41,593 nt of DNA from an uncultured Roseiflexaceae bacterium (lineage in GTDB: Bacteria; Chloroflexota; Chloroflexia; Chloroflexales; Roseiflexaceae). Numbering within the stretch: the stretch's first letter is position 1; each line of letters starts with the position of its first letter. Location: positions 1 through 41,593 of the forward strand of contig CAIPUQ010000290.1 of assembly GCA_903868295.1 (NCBI GenBank), in the 5' to 3' direction. Below the pieces are notes generated by a model. The model did no database searches, had not been told where the DNA came from, and saw only the letters and a list, made by a program, of their open reading frames with translations. Positions 19,386-29,038 of the stretch are shown one piece after another. A program made the position numbers and the translations under genes.

Positions 19386-22300
19386 ATGAAGAAATCATTA
19401 CTTTTTTCTCACATCATGCTCGTCCTGACCCTCTGCGCGACCACCCTGCTACGCCCAGCACCAGTCTCGGCTGCTCCCGCAGGGACCACCGGTGCTCAAC
19501 TGGCGAACGGCAGGAGCGGCAGACTGGCGATGCCAGCGGTCGGACTGTGGTTCAATGCATCCGGAGGCCAATTAGCCGACGGATCTGACGGGATGCGCTT
19601 TGTGTTCCACTGCGCCGATGGCAACGGCGAACAAGTCTGGTTCACCAACGCAGTCAACTATTTCAGTGGTGCGTGTTCAGCAACAGGTTTGAACGTCAAA
19701 ATCGGCGGCACCAATGTGGGATCTCGAGGAATCGACTGGACGTCCAAGACTATTCGCGTCATCAATGGTTCTGCATCGCTGACCGAGTCAGGATCCGGCA
19801 GTGGGTACGCGATTATCGATTACACTGCGACCGTTGGGGGTTACACCTACAACATCGAACGCGAGATAACATACATCTTTCCGAATCAATTTTTCACCGA
19901 GAAATACACCGTTACCGTTCCTGCATCGGCACCGACGCAAACAATAACCATCACCAAAGGTGGCGATACAATGCCCGGGGGGTTCGATCTTGGTGTCGGC
20001 GCGTCGGTCAATCTGCCATTCAAAACGGTGTATTCGATCGAGGAGACTGCACGCAAAATTCTCGGTTTCCGAGAAGGCGTTGCAGGCACATTATCAAACA
20101 TTTATGCAGGTCCATACGGGTCTGCGAACGCGCTTGCAGCGACAAATGATGCGTTTGCATCGGGCATAACGGCAGCATCACACGACACCGGCCTCGTCGC
20201 ACAGTTTGTGATTCCGCACACCACGACCAACGTGTCGCGCTTGTATTCCCGTACATTGCAGACCATTACCTCGTTCCAATCCTTGAGTTTGCAGGCACAG
20301 TTCGGCGAAGCACTCGTTTACAGCAGTACAACGTTGACGTTATTGCTTTCCAATTATTGGTCGAGTTCCGCAAGTAACGCATCTGCGATTCAATTTCGCT
20401 TCAACTTACCTTCCCCGCTCAAAGTCAGTGGTGCGCACAGCTCGACATGCAGCGGAGCGAGTATTACAGCAAACACAGGATCAAACAACATCAACGTTTC
20501 CAATGCCAGTTTGAGTTTTCTGACCACGTGTCAGATTCAAGTACCGGTAGCAATGCCGAGTGCCGGAGTAATCAATCTGAGTAGTTCGCTTGTGTCAAAC
20601 ATGAGTTCCACTGGAGCAGTATTGGTCAACAACGTGGCGGCGTCGTCAACAGATTTCAACTTTGGTCTGCCGACCAACACACGGACGCCGTACCCGACAA
20701 ACACACCGCTTCCCACCGATACGGCTACTGCCACCCACACGGCAACAAACACTCCGACTGCAACACACACTCCGACATCCACCTATACCCATACCCCTAC
20801 CGCGACGTACACACCGACATACACATACACCCCGACCAATACACCGACCAACACCAACACACCGGTAATCAGTCTATCGACGCCTGAAATCCCTGTTCGT
20901 GGCCAGAGTGGACCGGTCTTTGGGTGGGGAGCACCTGCGCCGTACAAACTCAATGCAATCCCAGCAGTTGCCAATAGTGGGATAACCAATCTCGCACTCG
21001 GCGCGCATCATGCACTCGCCGTTACGTCTGCAGGGGCGGTTATTGGCTGGGGTACGAACATCAATGGGGAGCTTACCATCCCGCGCCTCACCGGCGTCGT
21101 ACAGGTTGCAGTGGGAACAGCCCACAGTGCTGCGCTCAAGAGCGATGGTTCGGTCGTGCTATGGGGCCAGCCATCTGCTCGTACTGCACCGGTTGGCGGC
21201 CGTTTGACCAACATCGCCCAAATGGCAACGGGTAATCAACACACGGTCCTGTTGGGCAACGACGGCAAAGTCTTTGTCTACGGAGACCCCACGCAGCGGT
21301 CCGCTGTACCAGACTTCACCGGCAAAACGATTGTTTCCATTGCAGCAGGCTCTGATAGCTCATTTGCCCTCGGCAGTGATGGAGCACTCTACCGATGGGG
21401 TAAGTCCATCGTCATCCCCGCCCGTGTCTCAGGCAGCGTCCAACGCATCTATGCCAGTGGGACTTTGTATGGCGCATTGCGGAGTGACGGCGAGCTCGTG
21501 GTGTTTGGACCCGGCGTCGCTGCACTCAATCCAACCGACAGCGCAACCAAAATCAGTGCATCGACCGCCGGTTGCCCATGCCTCGTCATCCCATCCATGG
21601 AACGACTCCAGTCGCTGAGCCAGACCAAATGGGGTCTGCTGCTGAGCCGTGCGAATCGCCCGGCTCGCGCATACAGTAATACCGGTGCTCGTATACCAGC
21701 GAACATCCCCGTTGCGTACCATGCACTGATTGGGTCACCGAGTCACAATTATGCACTCGGGATTGCCCTGCCTGACGCACCGACGTCTGTTCCTACTCGC
21801 GACACGACGTTCCGCTTGCCAATCCGCACTGCGCCCAAATACCAAACTGCGGGATACCTTTCCATTTGGGGTGCAGATCCACGCTTCACAAATATCCCCC
21901 CAGCTGCCGAGGACACACTCTTTCAAGTCGTCAGCGGAGCGCGCCACGTCAGTGTGTTGCGCACCGATGGTGCTGTTCTGGCCTGGGGCGACAATCAATA
22001 TGGGCAGTCTTCGGTTCCACCCAGTCTGTCACAGGCCCGCGCAATAACCGACACCTTTCGCATCGTTGCACTCGCTGCCGGCACGAACCACACACTCGCA
22101 TTGCGGGCAAATGGAGCCGTCGTCGGCTGGGGCAACAACGATGCTGGCCAGTTGTCCATCCCGTCTGAATGGACGCTAGGGAATCCATCTGCCACCCCGA
22201 CCATGACGCCTGTGACGACGAATACCGAAACGCCGACAATCACCGATACGGCAATCCCCGGTGTATCGACCGAAACAGCAACCAAAACACTCACATCGAC

Positions 22301-25300
22301 GCGCACATTGACCGCGAGTCGAAGCAGAACTCCGACCCTTTCGCGTAGCCCAACAACAACCGCATCAGGCGAAACGTCGCGCATCATCCAAGTTGCAGCA
22401 GGAGCGCGCCATTCTGTCGCACTGCTCAGTAACGGTGCGGTCCAGACATGGGGCGATAACACCTTCGAGCAACTCGTCCAACCACCGATGAGTGCTGTCG
22501 TCAAAATAGCCGCTGGCGCATGGCACACACTTGCATTGCGGAGCAATGGCACCGTCATCGCATGGGGACGCAATCACGTCAATCAAATTGAAGTGGGTGC
22601 GTATACTGATGTCATTGATATTGCTGCAGGCGGAGACACATCTGTCCTCATGCTCAGAAGTGGACAAGTGATTGTTATTGGTGACACCGCCGAAAACCAG
22701 GGTGCTACACCCGCACAGCCAGTCCAATCCATTGCAGTCGGTGAGTCTCATCTGCTTGCGCTCACACGAGATGGCGAAATTCTCGGATGGGGATTGAATG
22801 CAGATCAACAGCTGAACCTCCCAAGCGACTATGCGAACGCATTCCAGATTTCTGCCGGCGCGACATTTAGTGCAATGCTCGCACGGGCGCGTACCGTGCC
22901 AACCCCGACGCTCCCAGCAATGACCGAGACTGCGGTGCCGCTGCCCGTGTTACCGACTGCAGCGCCACGACTTGCCAGTGGAGAGCAGGCAATCATCATC
23001 CGCGATGGGTCTGCAACGACACGTTCGACCCTACCCGTGAGTGCTGTCGAACTCTCTGCCGGTATGGATGTCGTGCTCAACGCCACCGGTACGTTGTCGA
23101 CAACGACACAGACTGACGCAACCCCTGGTGCACCGCCGCAAGATTGGGACACGAGTAGCGTTCACTCGGTTGCGCTCGGCACCGTTGGGGTCATGCTCTA
23201 CCAAAATCGCACCGTGAAAGCGTGGCAGCGGTGTGGAGACGAAGTGTCGTGCGTGAGCACCCCAGCAACTGATATCACCTCCGAAATTCCAGCTTCATTC
23301 CTGAGCAACGTTGCCGAAATCTCGGTACGCGGCCCGCATATGCTTATTCAAACACTCGATGGACGAGTATGGTCCAATCTCCTCACGCTCCCTGTGCTTA
23401 CTGACACCAAACACATCGCAGCCGGGCGGGATTTCGCTACAATTCTGCGCGCTGACGGCACCATCCGTGTATTTGCAAACAGTAGCGAAGAAGGGGTACA
23501 AAACATCCCAGCGGCCCTCAACACCATTATCGAAATCGCTGCAGGCGATTATCACGTCATGGCACTCCAAGCAAATGGTCGGTTGGTCAGTTGGGGAGCG
23601 GATGTCAATGATGTCCATCAAACAGACATCCCAGCATTCGCAACGCAAAACATCATCGCAATCGCAGCAGGAGAACGCCATAGCCTGGCGCTCAATGCCG
23701 CGGGAGTTGCATTCGCCTGGGGCGACTACACACGTCCAAACTTGAATGCCCTGGCAGGCATCAATAGTACCTATCGCATCACTGATATTCATACCGGAGG
23801 GGGAGCACTCGGCCTGCAAGTCGCCCCGCGCAACGCAGGACAACCCTCAGTCACACGGGTTCCAACCGTGACTGCAGTTGCACTCCCCACCATGACCAAC
23901 GTTTCACGCATATCGGGATTCACCGATAATCAAATCGCCTGGTACAGCATGTCAAATATCGTCTCAGCAACGACATTTGCCAGTCGTGGTTCGGCAACGA
24001 CGTACCGTTGCCCAGATCCAGCCAACTGCCCATCGGTCGCTGACCTCATCGGGCCAGACGCGCCGCCAGACGGCAGACTCTTTCCCGCGCTGACCTTTGT
24101 CGACGCACACGGCGATGAACTCTTTTCGAACACCAATGTCAATATTTCCGGTTCTGTATTCACAGCCCGAGCAAGCCTCAAGCGCACCAACGCAGACCGC
24201 CATGATGTGATGTTGAGTCTGGGTAGCGCTGGTTCCGTCCGACGCTACTTCGTGCTCGGGGTAGACAAAGAAAACCGGCCGTATTGCAGTTTTTATGGCG
24301 ATGACTTGGTCAGCGCCACCACATACCGCGACCGCTCATGGCATGACTACGCATGCAGTTTCGACCCTGTGTCGCGTATCCGGACGCTCTGGCGTGATGG
24401 ATCCATCATCGGCCAAGATGTTGTTCTCAATCCAGTGGCCATCCCTGCAGCGCCGCTCACGATCGGCAGACGCATCGATACGATGGAAGGTCTGGACGGT
24501 CAGCTTGGTGAAATTTCTGTCGTCAAACGGATACTGACCACAGCAGAGATGCAAAACCTCACCCCGGTCGCCCCTTCCGAGTACACGGCCGACGTGTTCA
24601 TTCGGACAACGATGCAGTCAGATTCACCAAATAAGGGTTCTGTTTCCTGTGACAACCGCATCGACGGGTCCACGTCGGTCTGTCCGTTCTTTCAAAACGA
24701 TGATCAATCACGTAACGGGACCTATGCTGCCTTCAACGGCGAAGCACTGCTCACCATTCCAGCCCAGCGCACCAGCGATGGATTCAGTCTGGGCATGTGG
24801 ACGAACATCGTGGCGTACAGCGGCGGAACTCCCATGATTGCGCGCCGTGATGCGTCAGGTGCAGGGATGGTTATCGAACAACGCTACGATGACGACGGTT
24901 ATCCAACGATGAGCTGTGCATGGGTTCCCAATCCAGCAAACCAAGAACTAACACAACGACTTTCGTTTGTGACATCGAGCGAAGACAGCCTGTGGCATCA
25001 TTACCTGTGTAGTTATGACGATGCGACTACCACCCTCTCGTTCTATACCGATGGTATTCTCAGAGGCTCACAGACGGTCCCGGCCAAAACCATCTTGGGG
25101 CCAATCACCATCGGTTCGACAACCGGGTCAGATGGTACCTCCAGCGATGCGTATATGGGGCTCGTTGACGATGTGATGCTCTACGACAAAGCACTCGATA
25201 CGCACGAAGTGGTACGTATCATGAATGCAACATCACGGACAACCTACGCGACACCGACTCCTACCGCTTGCCCACAAACCTACGATGGAGCAACCAATCT

Positions 25301-26288
25301 GCCTCTGACCGGCATGTCGGTTGCTCAGATTTCGGACCAGTGGGGCGCGTACACCGCAGATCGTGCTATCGATGGGATTACAACCGACACGCTCCCGAAC
25401 GATGAGGGATATACCTCAGGTGTTGCAATTACCAATGCGAATATGAACGCATGGTGGAAGATTGATCTTGGCCAGCAATACGAAATCGCAAACATCATAT
25501 TGTTCGATTTGACCGACCCAACGCTCCGAACCAATCTGAGCGATGCAATTGTGCTGATTAGTGATGTGGATTTTGGGGCGTCGGGCGAAATCGAATGGAT
25601 GAAGTCGCAGGCGATTGCGTGGAAGTACATCAAGTGCAACGACACAATTGGATGCGGCATTCCCGGATCACACAGCGATGCATCATACACCGTCAGTTTC
25701 CCCCAGGGGATCAAGGGTCGCTATATCCGCGTGCAGCATGAGGAAAGGTACGGCCAACTCAGTATCAACGAACTCCTCATCGATGCGTGGCGCACATCGT
25801 CTGCATGTACGACCGCAGTACCCAGCGCCACGATGACCATCACACGAACCGCATCAGTAACGGGTACGGCAGTGGCAACGCGCACGCCGCTCCCCAATAC
25901 ACAAACACCAACGATGCCCGGGATTACCCCATTTACCGCGACCCGAACCCTCACCCCAACGCCAACCAATAGTCGCACGCATACGGCCACCCGCACTGAG
26001 ACAATTACTCTCACGCCGACATTGCCCACCAGCACGCCGTTCCGTAGCCCGACACGAACCAATACCTCAACCCGCACCCCGCTCTACACAACCAGGACCA
26101 TGTTGGCACGTCGTAGCCCGACGTTCTATGCCCAAACTCTGACCGCCACACGATTAATGGTCGCCCAGACCCAAACCGCTGTAGCACGGACCATTACCGC
26201 GATTGCGGCCTTTACACCGACTGCGACAGTAGCATACCCGTTACCGCCAACGGCAACCCGCGTACCTACTGGCTACCCGACCCCATAA
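19386..26288 (+). CDS. Secreted RCC1/LamG/discoidin protein with Thr-Pro linkers
   Basis: The product is 2,300 aa. A signal peptide is clear: MKK, a hydrophobic stretch, then PVSA-AP. Next comes a beta-rich domain I do not recognise (to about base 20660), a Thr-Pro linker (20680-20874), three blocks of RCC1 repeats (about 20900-21790, 21840-22880 and 22980-23860), two LamG-like domains (about 23930-24570 and 24600-25240), a discoidin-like domain (about 25300-25790, with WWKIDLG and GRYIRVQ) and a Thr-rich tail with TQTAVA-type repeats. No anchor or enzyme domain is seen. It begins 11 bases after the previous gene's stop and shares RCC1, LamG and discoidin modules with it, so the two probably act together outside the cell. 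A role in adhesion or polymer binding is an inference. Confidence 0.93.
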   Translation: MKKSLLFSHIMLVLTLCATTLLRPAPVSAAPAGTTGAQLANGRSGRLAMPAVGLWFNASGGQLADGSDGMRFVFHCADGNGEQVWFTNAVNYFSGACSATGLNVKIGGTNVGSRGIDWTSKTIRVINGSASLTESGSGSGYAIIDYTATVGGYTYNIEREITYIFPNQFFTEKYTVTVPASAPTQTITITKGGDTMPGGFDLGVGASVNLPFKTVYSIEETARKILGFREGVAGTLSNIYAGPYGSANALAATNDAFASGITAASHDTGLVAQFVIPHTTTNVSRLYSRTLQTITSFQSLSLQAQFGEALVYSSTTLTLLLSNYWSSSASNASAIQFRFNLPSPLKVSGAHSSTCSGASITANTGSNNINVSNASLSFLTTCQIQVPVAMPSAGVINLSSSLVSNMSSTGAVLVNNVAASSTDFNFGLPTNTRTPYPTNTPLPTDTATATHTATNTPTATHTPTSTYTHTPTATYTPTYTYTPTNTPTNTNTPVISLSTPEIPVRGQSGPVFGWGAPAPYKLNAIPAVANSGITNLALGAHHALAVTSAGAVIGWGTNINGELTIPRLTGVVQVAVGTAHSAALKSDGSVVLWGQPSARTAPVGGRLTNIAQMATGNQHTVLLGNDGKVFVYGDPTQRSAVPDFTGKTIVSIAAGSDSSFALGSDGALYRWGKSIVIPARVSGSVQRIYASGTLYGALRSDGELVVFGPGVAALNPTDSATKISASTAGCPCLVIPSMERLQSLSQTKWGLLLSRANRPARAYSNTGARIPANIPVAYHALIGSPSHNYALGIALPDAPTSVPTRDTTFRLPIRTAPKYQTAGYLSIWGADPRFTNIPPAAEDTLFQVVSGARHVSVLRTDGAVLAWGDNQYGQSSVPPSLSQARAITDTFRIVALAAGTNHTLALRANGAVVGWGNNDAGQLSIPSEWTLGNPSATPTMTPVTTNTETPTITDTAIPGVSTETATKTLTSTRTLTASRSRTPTLSRSPTTTASGETSRIIQVAAGARHSVALLSNGAVQTWGDNTFEQLVQPPMSAVVKIAAGAWHTLALRSNGTVIAWGRNHVNQIEVGAYTDVIDIAAGGDTSVLMLRSGQVIVIGDTAENQGATPAQPVQSIAVGESHLLALTRDGEILGWGLNADQQLNLPSDYANAFQISAGATFSAMLARARTVPTPTLPAMTETAVPLPVLPTAAPRLASGEQAIIIRDGSATTRSTLPVSAVELSAGMDVVLNATGTLSTTTQTDATPGAPPQDWDTSSVHSVALGTVGVMLYQNRTVKAWQRCGDEVSCVSTPATDITSEIPASFLSNVAEISVRGPHMLIQTLDGRVWSNLLTLPVLTDTKHIAAGRDFATILRADGTIRVFANSSEEGVQNIPAALNTIIEIAAGDYHVMALQANGRLVSWGADVNDVHQTDIPAFATQNIIAIAAGERHSLALNAAGVAFAWGDYTRPNLNALAGINSTYRITDIHTGGGALGLQVAPRNAGQPSVTRVPTVTAVALPTMTNVSRISGFTDNQIAWYSMSNIVSATTFASRGSATTYRCPDPANCPSVADLIGPDAPPDGRLFPALTFVDAHGDELFSNTNVNISGSVFTARASLKRTNADRHDVMLSLGSAGSVRRYFVLGVDKENRPYCSFYGDDLVSATTYRDRSWHDYACSFDPVSRIRTLWRDGSIIGQDVVLNPVAIPAAPLTIGRRIDTMEGLDGQLGEISVVKRILTTAEMQNLTPVAPSEYTADVFIRTTMQSDSPNKGSVSCDNRIDGSTSVCPFFQNDDQSRNGTYAAFNGEALLTIPAQRTSDGFSLGMWTNIVAYSGGTPMIARRDASGAGMVIEQRYDDDGYPTMSCAWVPNPANQELTQRLSFVTSSEDSLWHHYLCSYDDATTTLSFYTDGILRGSQTVPAKTILGPITIGSTTGSDGTSSDAYMGLVDDVMLYDKALDTHEVVRIMNATSRTTYATPTPTACPQTYDGATNLPLTGMSVAQISDQWGAYTADRAIDGITTDTLPNDEGYTSGVAITNANMNAWWKIDLGQQYEIANIILFDLTDPTLRTNLSDAIVLISDVDFGASGEIEWMKSQAIAWKYIKCNDTIGCGIPGSHSDASYTVSFPQGIKGRYIRVQHEERYGQLSINELLIDAWRTSSACTTAVPSATMTITRTASVTGTAVATRTPLPNTQTPTMPGITPFTATRTLTPTPTNSRTHTATRTETITLTPTLPTSTPFRSPTRTNTSTRTPLYTTRTMLARRSPTFYAQTLTATRLMVAQTQTAVARTITAIAAFTPTATVAYPLPPTATRVPTGYPTP
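20680..20874 (+). repeat. Thr-Pro-rich linker (low-complexity coding repeat)
   Basis: The coding strand is rich in ACA and CCG/CCA codons and poor in G. It encodes repeated T-x-T-P-T units (for example TATATHTATNTPT). Linkers of this kind separate domains in many Chloroflexota secreted proteins. Shorter versions recur at about 22190-22375 and 22895-22975. Confidence 0.9.
25810..26285 (+). repeat. C-terminal Thr-rich low-complexity tail (coding)
   Basis: The tail encodes T-R-T and T-P-T-rich sequence. Near 26150-26200 it changes to a short helical-looking stretch of the TQTAVARTITA type, before ending in YPTP. It probably forms an extended stalk or a wall-associated tail. No sorting motif or membrane anchor follows. 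Confidence 0.8.
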
Positions 26289-26300
26289 GCGACGTACGCC

Positions 26301-26347
26301 CACCCAGTTGCGAATCGTGTTGATTCGCAACTGGGTGTTTCTTTTTC
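26301..26347 (+). terminator. Rho-independent terminator after the giant gene pair
   Basis: A perfect 16-bp stem (26301-26316 with 26322-26337) encloses a five-base loop (GTGTT). It is followed by TTTCTTTTT. It starts 13 bases after the second giant gene's stop. Confidence 0.93.
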
Positions 26348-26366
26348 CAAAGAAGTGCGAGCTGTG

Positions 26367-26375
26367 TGGTATGCT
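26367..26375 (+). promoter_or_regulatory. Possible extended -10 promoter for the ABC transporter operon
   Basis: TGG followed by TATGCT fits an extended -10 element (TGn plus hexamer). It lies between the terminator and the ATPase start, about 28 bases before the ATG. No good -35 hexamer is seen at the right distance. Confidence 0.4.
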
Positions 26376-26393
26376 AGCCACATCGGCATCAAT

Positions 26394-26397
26394 GGAG
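26394..26397 (+). promoter_or_regulatory. Ribosome binding site that sets the ATPase start
   Basis: GGAG lies six bases before the ATG at 26404. The ATG at 26392 has no such site upstream, and earlier in-frame starts fall inside the terminator hairpin. Confidence 0.75.
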
Positions 26398-26403
26398 TTG
26401 TCT

Positions 26404-27930
26404 ATGACACCAGTACTCGAAGTACGCAATCTGACCAAACGGTTCCCCGAGATTGTGGCAAACGACGCAGTGAGTTTCACCCTCGAACCCGGCGAAATCC
26501 ACGCATTCCTCGGCGAAAACGGTGCCGGCAAATCGACCTTGATGAATATGCTCTATGGGATGTACCGCCCCGACGACGGTGAAATACTGCTCAACGGGAG
26601 TGTCGTACAACTGAATGGCGCAAACGACGCCATTCGCCGTGGGTTAGGCATGGTTCATCAACACTTCATGCTCGTGCCGACGCTGACCGTGACCGAAAAC
26701 ATCATCCTCGGCAATGAAGTAACCAAAAACGGGACGCTTGACCTTGTCAAAGCTGGTACCGATATTGCTGCATTGGCCAAAACATATGGGCTCGACATCC
26801 CGGTGCACACCCTCGTCCAAGACCTCCCAGTCGGAGTGCAACAGCGGGTCGAAATTGTCAAAGCCCTCTATCGTGGTGCAGACATCCTGATCCTCGACGA
26901 ACCGACTGCGGTGCTCACGCCCCAAGAAGCGGACGATTTATTTGTGGTCATCCGTCGTCTCAAGGAACAGGGCAAATCCATTATCTTCATCAGTCACAAG
27001 CTCCGTGAAGTGATTGCCTTGGCAGACCGCATCAGTGTGCTCCGACGCGGCAAACTCGTCGGTTCTACGACGCCGTCACAAGCCACCGAAGCGACGCTTG
27101 CGGGCATGATGGTGGGCCGTGATGTCGTCTTGCATATCAACAAAACACCCGCAACGCCAGGTGCAATCATGCTCGCGGTCACTGACCTGACGGTTTCCGA
27201 TGATCGTGGGAACGTCGCAGTCGACCATGTGTCTTTTTCGGTGCGCGCAGGTGAAATCGTCGGGATAGCTGGTGTCCAAGGGAACGGACAAACCGAACTC
27301 GTCGAAGCAATCACCGGCCTGACCATCCCACGCTCCGGTACCATTACCCTCCACAACGAAGAACTCAGTGGACGCGGCACCAACGTCGCAATATCTGCAG
27401 GTATGGGCCACATCCCCGAAGATCGTCATCACCATGGGTTGGTGTTGAGTTATTCGATCGCAGACAACATGGTCCTGTCTACCTATGACCTCGAGCCGTT
27501 TTCGCACAATTATGTCATCAACAAAGACGCCATTGATGCCCAAGCGACCACCCTGGTACGCAACTTCGATGTGCGAACGCCCAGTATCGAAGCCCTCGCT
27601 TCGACCCTGTCGGGCGGTAACCAGCAAAAAGTCGTCGTCGCGCGTGAACTCGCGCGGCCGCTCAAGCTCCTTGTCGCCGCACAACCCACCCGCGGCCTCG
27701 ATGTCGGGTCCATTGAATTCATTCACACCCAGATCGTGGCACAGCGCAATAGCGGCAGTGCAGTTTTGCTCGTATCGGCAGAACTCGACGAAATCCTTTC
27801 GTTGGCCGATCGCATCTTGGTCATGTTCCATGGTCGCATCATCGCCGACATCCCGAGCGCTGACGCACACCGCAACACCATAGGGTTGCTGATGGCAGGC
27901 GTCACGGCGACACAAGAGGTACCCGCATGA
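26404..27930 (+). CDS. ABC transporter ATPase, BMP/nucleoside-importer type (NupO/RbsA-like)
   Basis: The 508-aa product has two ABC domains in tandem and energises import through the two permeases downstream. Domain 1 has Walker A GENGAGKST, the signature region LPVGVQQRVEI and Walker B ILILDEPTAVL. Domain 2 has a degenerate Walker A (GVQGNGQTE), an intact LSGGNQQKV signature and AAQPTRGLD where Walker B normally has Asp-Glu. This asymmetry is typical of the sugar/nucleoside double-ATPase family. The family imports nucleosides or related molecules; the exact substrate cannot be read from sequence. The stop overlaps the next start by four bases (ATGA). The start follows the GGAG site; a longer frame from 26308 would run through the terminator. 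Confidence 0.93.
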   Translation: MTPVLEVRNLTKRFPEIVANDAVSFTLEPGEIHAFLGENGAGKSTLMNMLYGMYRPDDGEILLNGSVVQLNGANDAIRRGLGMVHQHFMLVPTLTVTENIILGNEVTKNGTLDLVKAGTDIAALAKTYGLDIPVHTLVQDLPVGVQQRVEIVKALYRGADILILDEPTAVLTPQEADDLFVVIRRLKEQGKSIIFISHKLREVIALADRISVLRRGKLVGSTTPSQATEATLAGMMVGRDVVLHINKTPATPGAIMLAVTDLTVSDDRGNVAVDHVSFSVRAGEIVGIAGVQGNGQTELVEAITGLTIPRSGTITLHNEELSGRGTNVAISAGMGHIPEDRHHHGLVLSYSIADNMVLSTYDLEPFSHNYVINKDAIDAQATTLVRNFDVRTPSIEALASTLSGGNQQKVVVARELARPLKLLVAAQPTRGLDVGSIEFIHTQIVAQRNSGSAVLLVSAELDEILSLADRILVMFHGRIIADIPSADAHRNTIGLLMAGVTATQEVPA

Positions 27931-29027
27931 CACCTACTACCCCTCAAACGCCACGTTCTTGGCAGACCATGCTGACCCCATTGTTGGTTCCATCTCTGGC
28001 TATATTTACCGCACTCGCCATCGGCGCTGTCATTATTGTGGCGACTGGTGCTGATGTCCTTGCTGCATACGGTGGGCTCTTCATGGGGGCAATCGGCACG
28101 CCGCGGTCGATTGCATACACACTCGTCGAAGCCACCCCGTACATCTTTGGTGGACTCGCCGTGCTTGTTGGCTTTCGCGGTGGGCTCTTCAACATCGGTG
28201 TCGAAGGACAAATAGCGGTCGGTTCGATGTGTGCAGCCATTGTTGGGGCCTTTGTCGATCTCCCGTTCGGTCTGCATGCCCTGGTGGCTTTTGCCGCCGG
28301 CGCCCTCGGTGGCGCGGTGTGGGGTGCTATCCCAGGCTGGTTGCGGGCACGCACCGGCGCCCACGAGGTCATCACCACCATCATGTTCAACTACATCGCC
28401 ATCAGAGCAACAGATTACCTCATCAAAGTTCCCTTCAGTGACCCTGAGTCTTCCGCCCAGCGTACCCCATTCATTGCTCCCGGTGCGGAACTACCGTTTT
28501 TGTTCGGCCCTGACTACCGCCTGCATATTGGCTTTCTGATTGGCATTGGTATGGTGTTTTTGACCAACTGGCTGCTCAATCGGACCATCATCGGCTTCGA
28601 AATCCGCACGGTCGGGGCAAACCCCGATGCCGCAGATTACTCCGGCATGAACGTCGGCCGCTCGTTGGTCACGACCATGGCCTTCAGCGGGCTCCTGGCC
28701 GGGATGGCAGGTGCGATCCAAGTCCTCGCGCTCGAACACAATCTCAAAGCATCGTTTTCTGCAGGGTATGGCTTCGATAGTATCGCCATCGCATTGCTCG
28801 CAGCCAGTAATCCGCTCGGTGTCATCCCCGCGGCGATTTTTTGGGGAGCGTTGCGCAACGGCGCAGGCTTAATGCAGCTCAATTCGGGGATTTCCATTAA
28901 TCTCATCAACATCGTCCAAGCACTGGTCATCGCGTTTGTCGCGGCCGATCAGATTGTGCGTCAGATATACCGCATTCGCACCGCAAAATCGAGCAACATC
29001 AAATTGACGCGTGGCTGGGGCCGATAG
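27927..29027 (+). CDS. ABC transporter permease, NupP-like (BMP/nucleoside type)
   Basis: The 366-aa product is a very hydrophobic membrane protein of the branched-chain/ribose permease superfamily (BPD_transp_2). Recognisable motifs are GVEGQIAVGSM, the cytoplasmic coupling region GAHEVITTIMFN and RTVGANPDAADYSGMNV. The first membrane segment starts near residue 15, and about nine to ten segments are visible by eye. It starts inside the ATPase gene's stop (ATGA overlap), a sign of coupled translation, and is followed 11 bases later by the second permease. The two permeases should pair to form the translocation channel. Confidence 0.93.
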   Translation: MTPTTPQTPRSWQTMLTPLLVPSLAIFTALAIGAVIIVATGADVLAAYGGLFMGAIGTPRSIAYTLVEATPYIFGGLAVLVGFRGGLFNIGVEGQIAVGSMCAAIVGAFVDLPFGLHALVAFAAGALGGAVWGAIPGWLRARTGAHEVITTIMFNYIAIRATDYLIKVPFSDPESSAQRTPFIAPGAELPFLFGPDYRLHIGFLIGIGMVFLTNWLLNRTIIGFEIRTVGANPDAADYSGMNVGRSLVTTMAFSGLLAGMAGAIQVLALEHNLKASFSAGYGFDSIAIALLAASNPLGVIPAAIFWGALRNGAGLMQLNSGISINLINIVQALVIAFVAADQIVRQIYRIRTAKSSNIKLTRGWGR

Positions 29028-29038
29028 GAGCGCTTGAG

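Noticed and set aside
20680..20874. CRISPR-like or tandem DNA repeat
   Set aside because: The repetition comes from Thr-Pro codons with variable spacing; there are no constant repeats with unique spacers.
26308..26403. Longer N-terminus for the ABC ATPase starting at 26308 or 26392
   Set aside because: The first start lies inside the terminator hairpin, and the second has no ribosome binding site. GGAG at 26394-26397 fits the ATG at 26404, where family similarity begins.
27076..27933. Long - strand frame (285 codons) opposite the ABC ATPase
   Set aside because: It mirrors codons of a highly conserved ATPase and encodes no recognisable protein.
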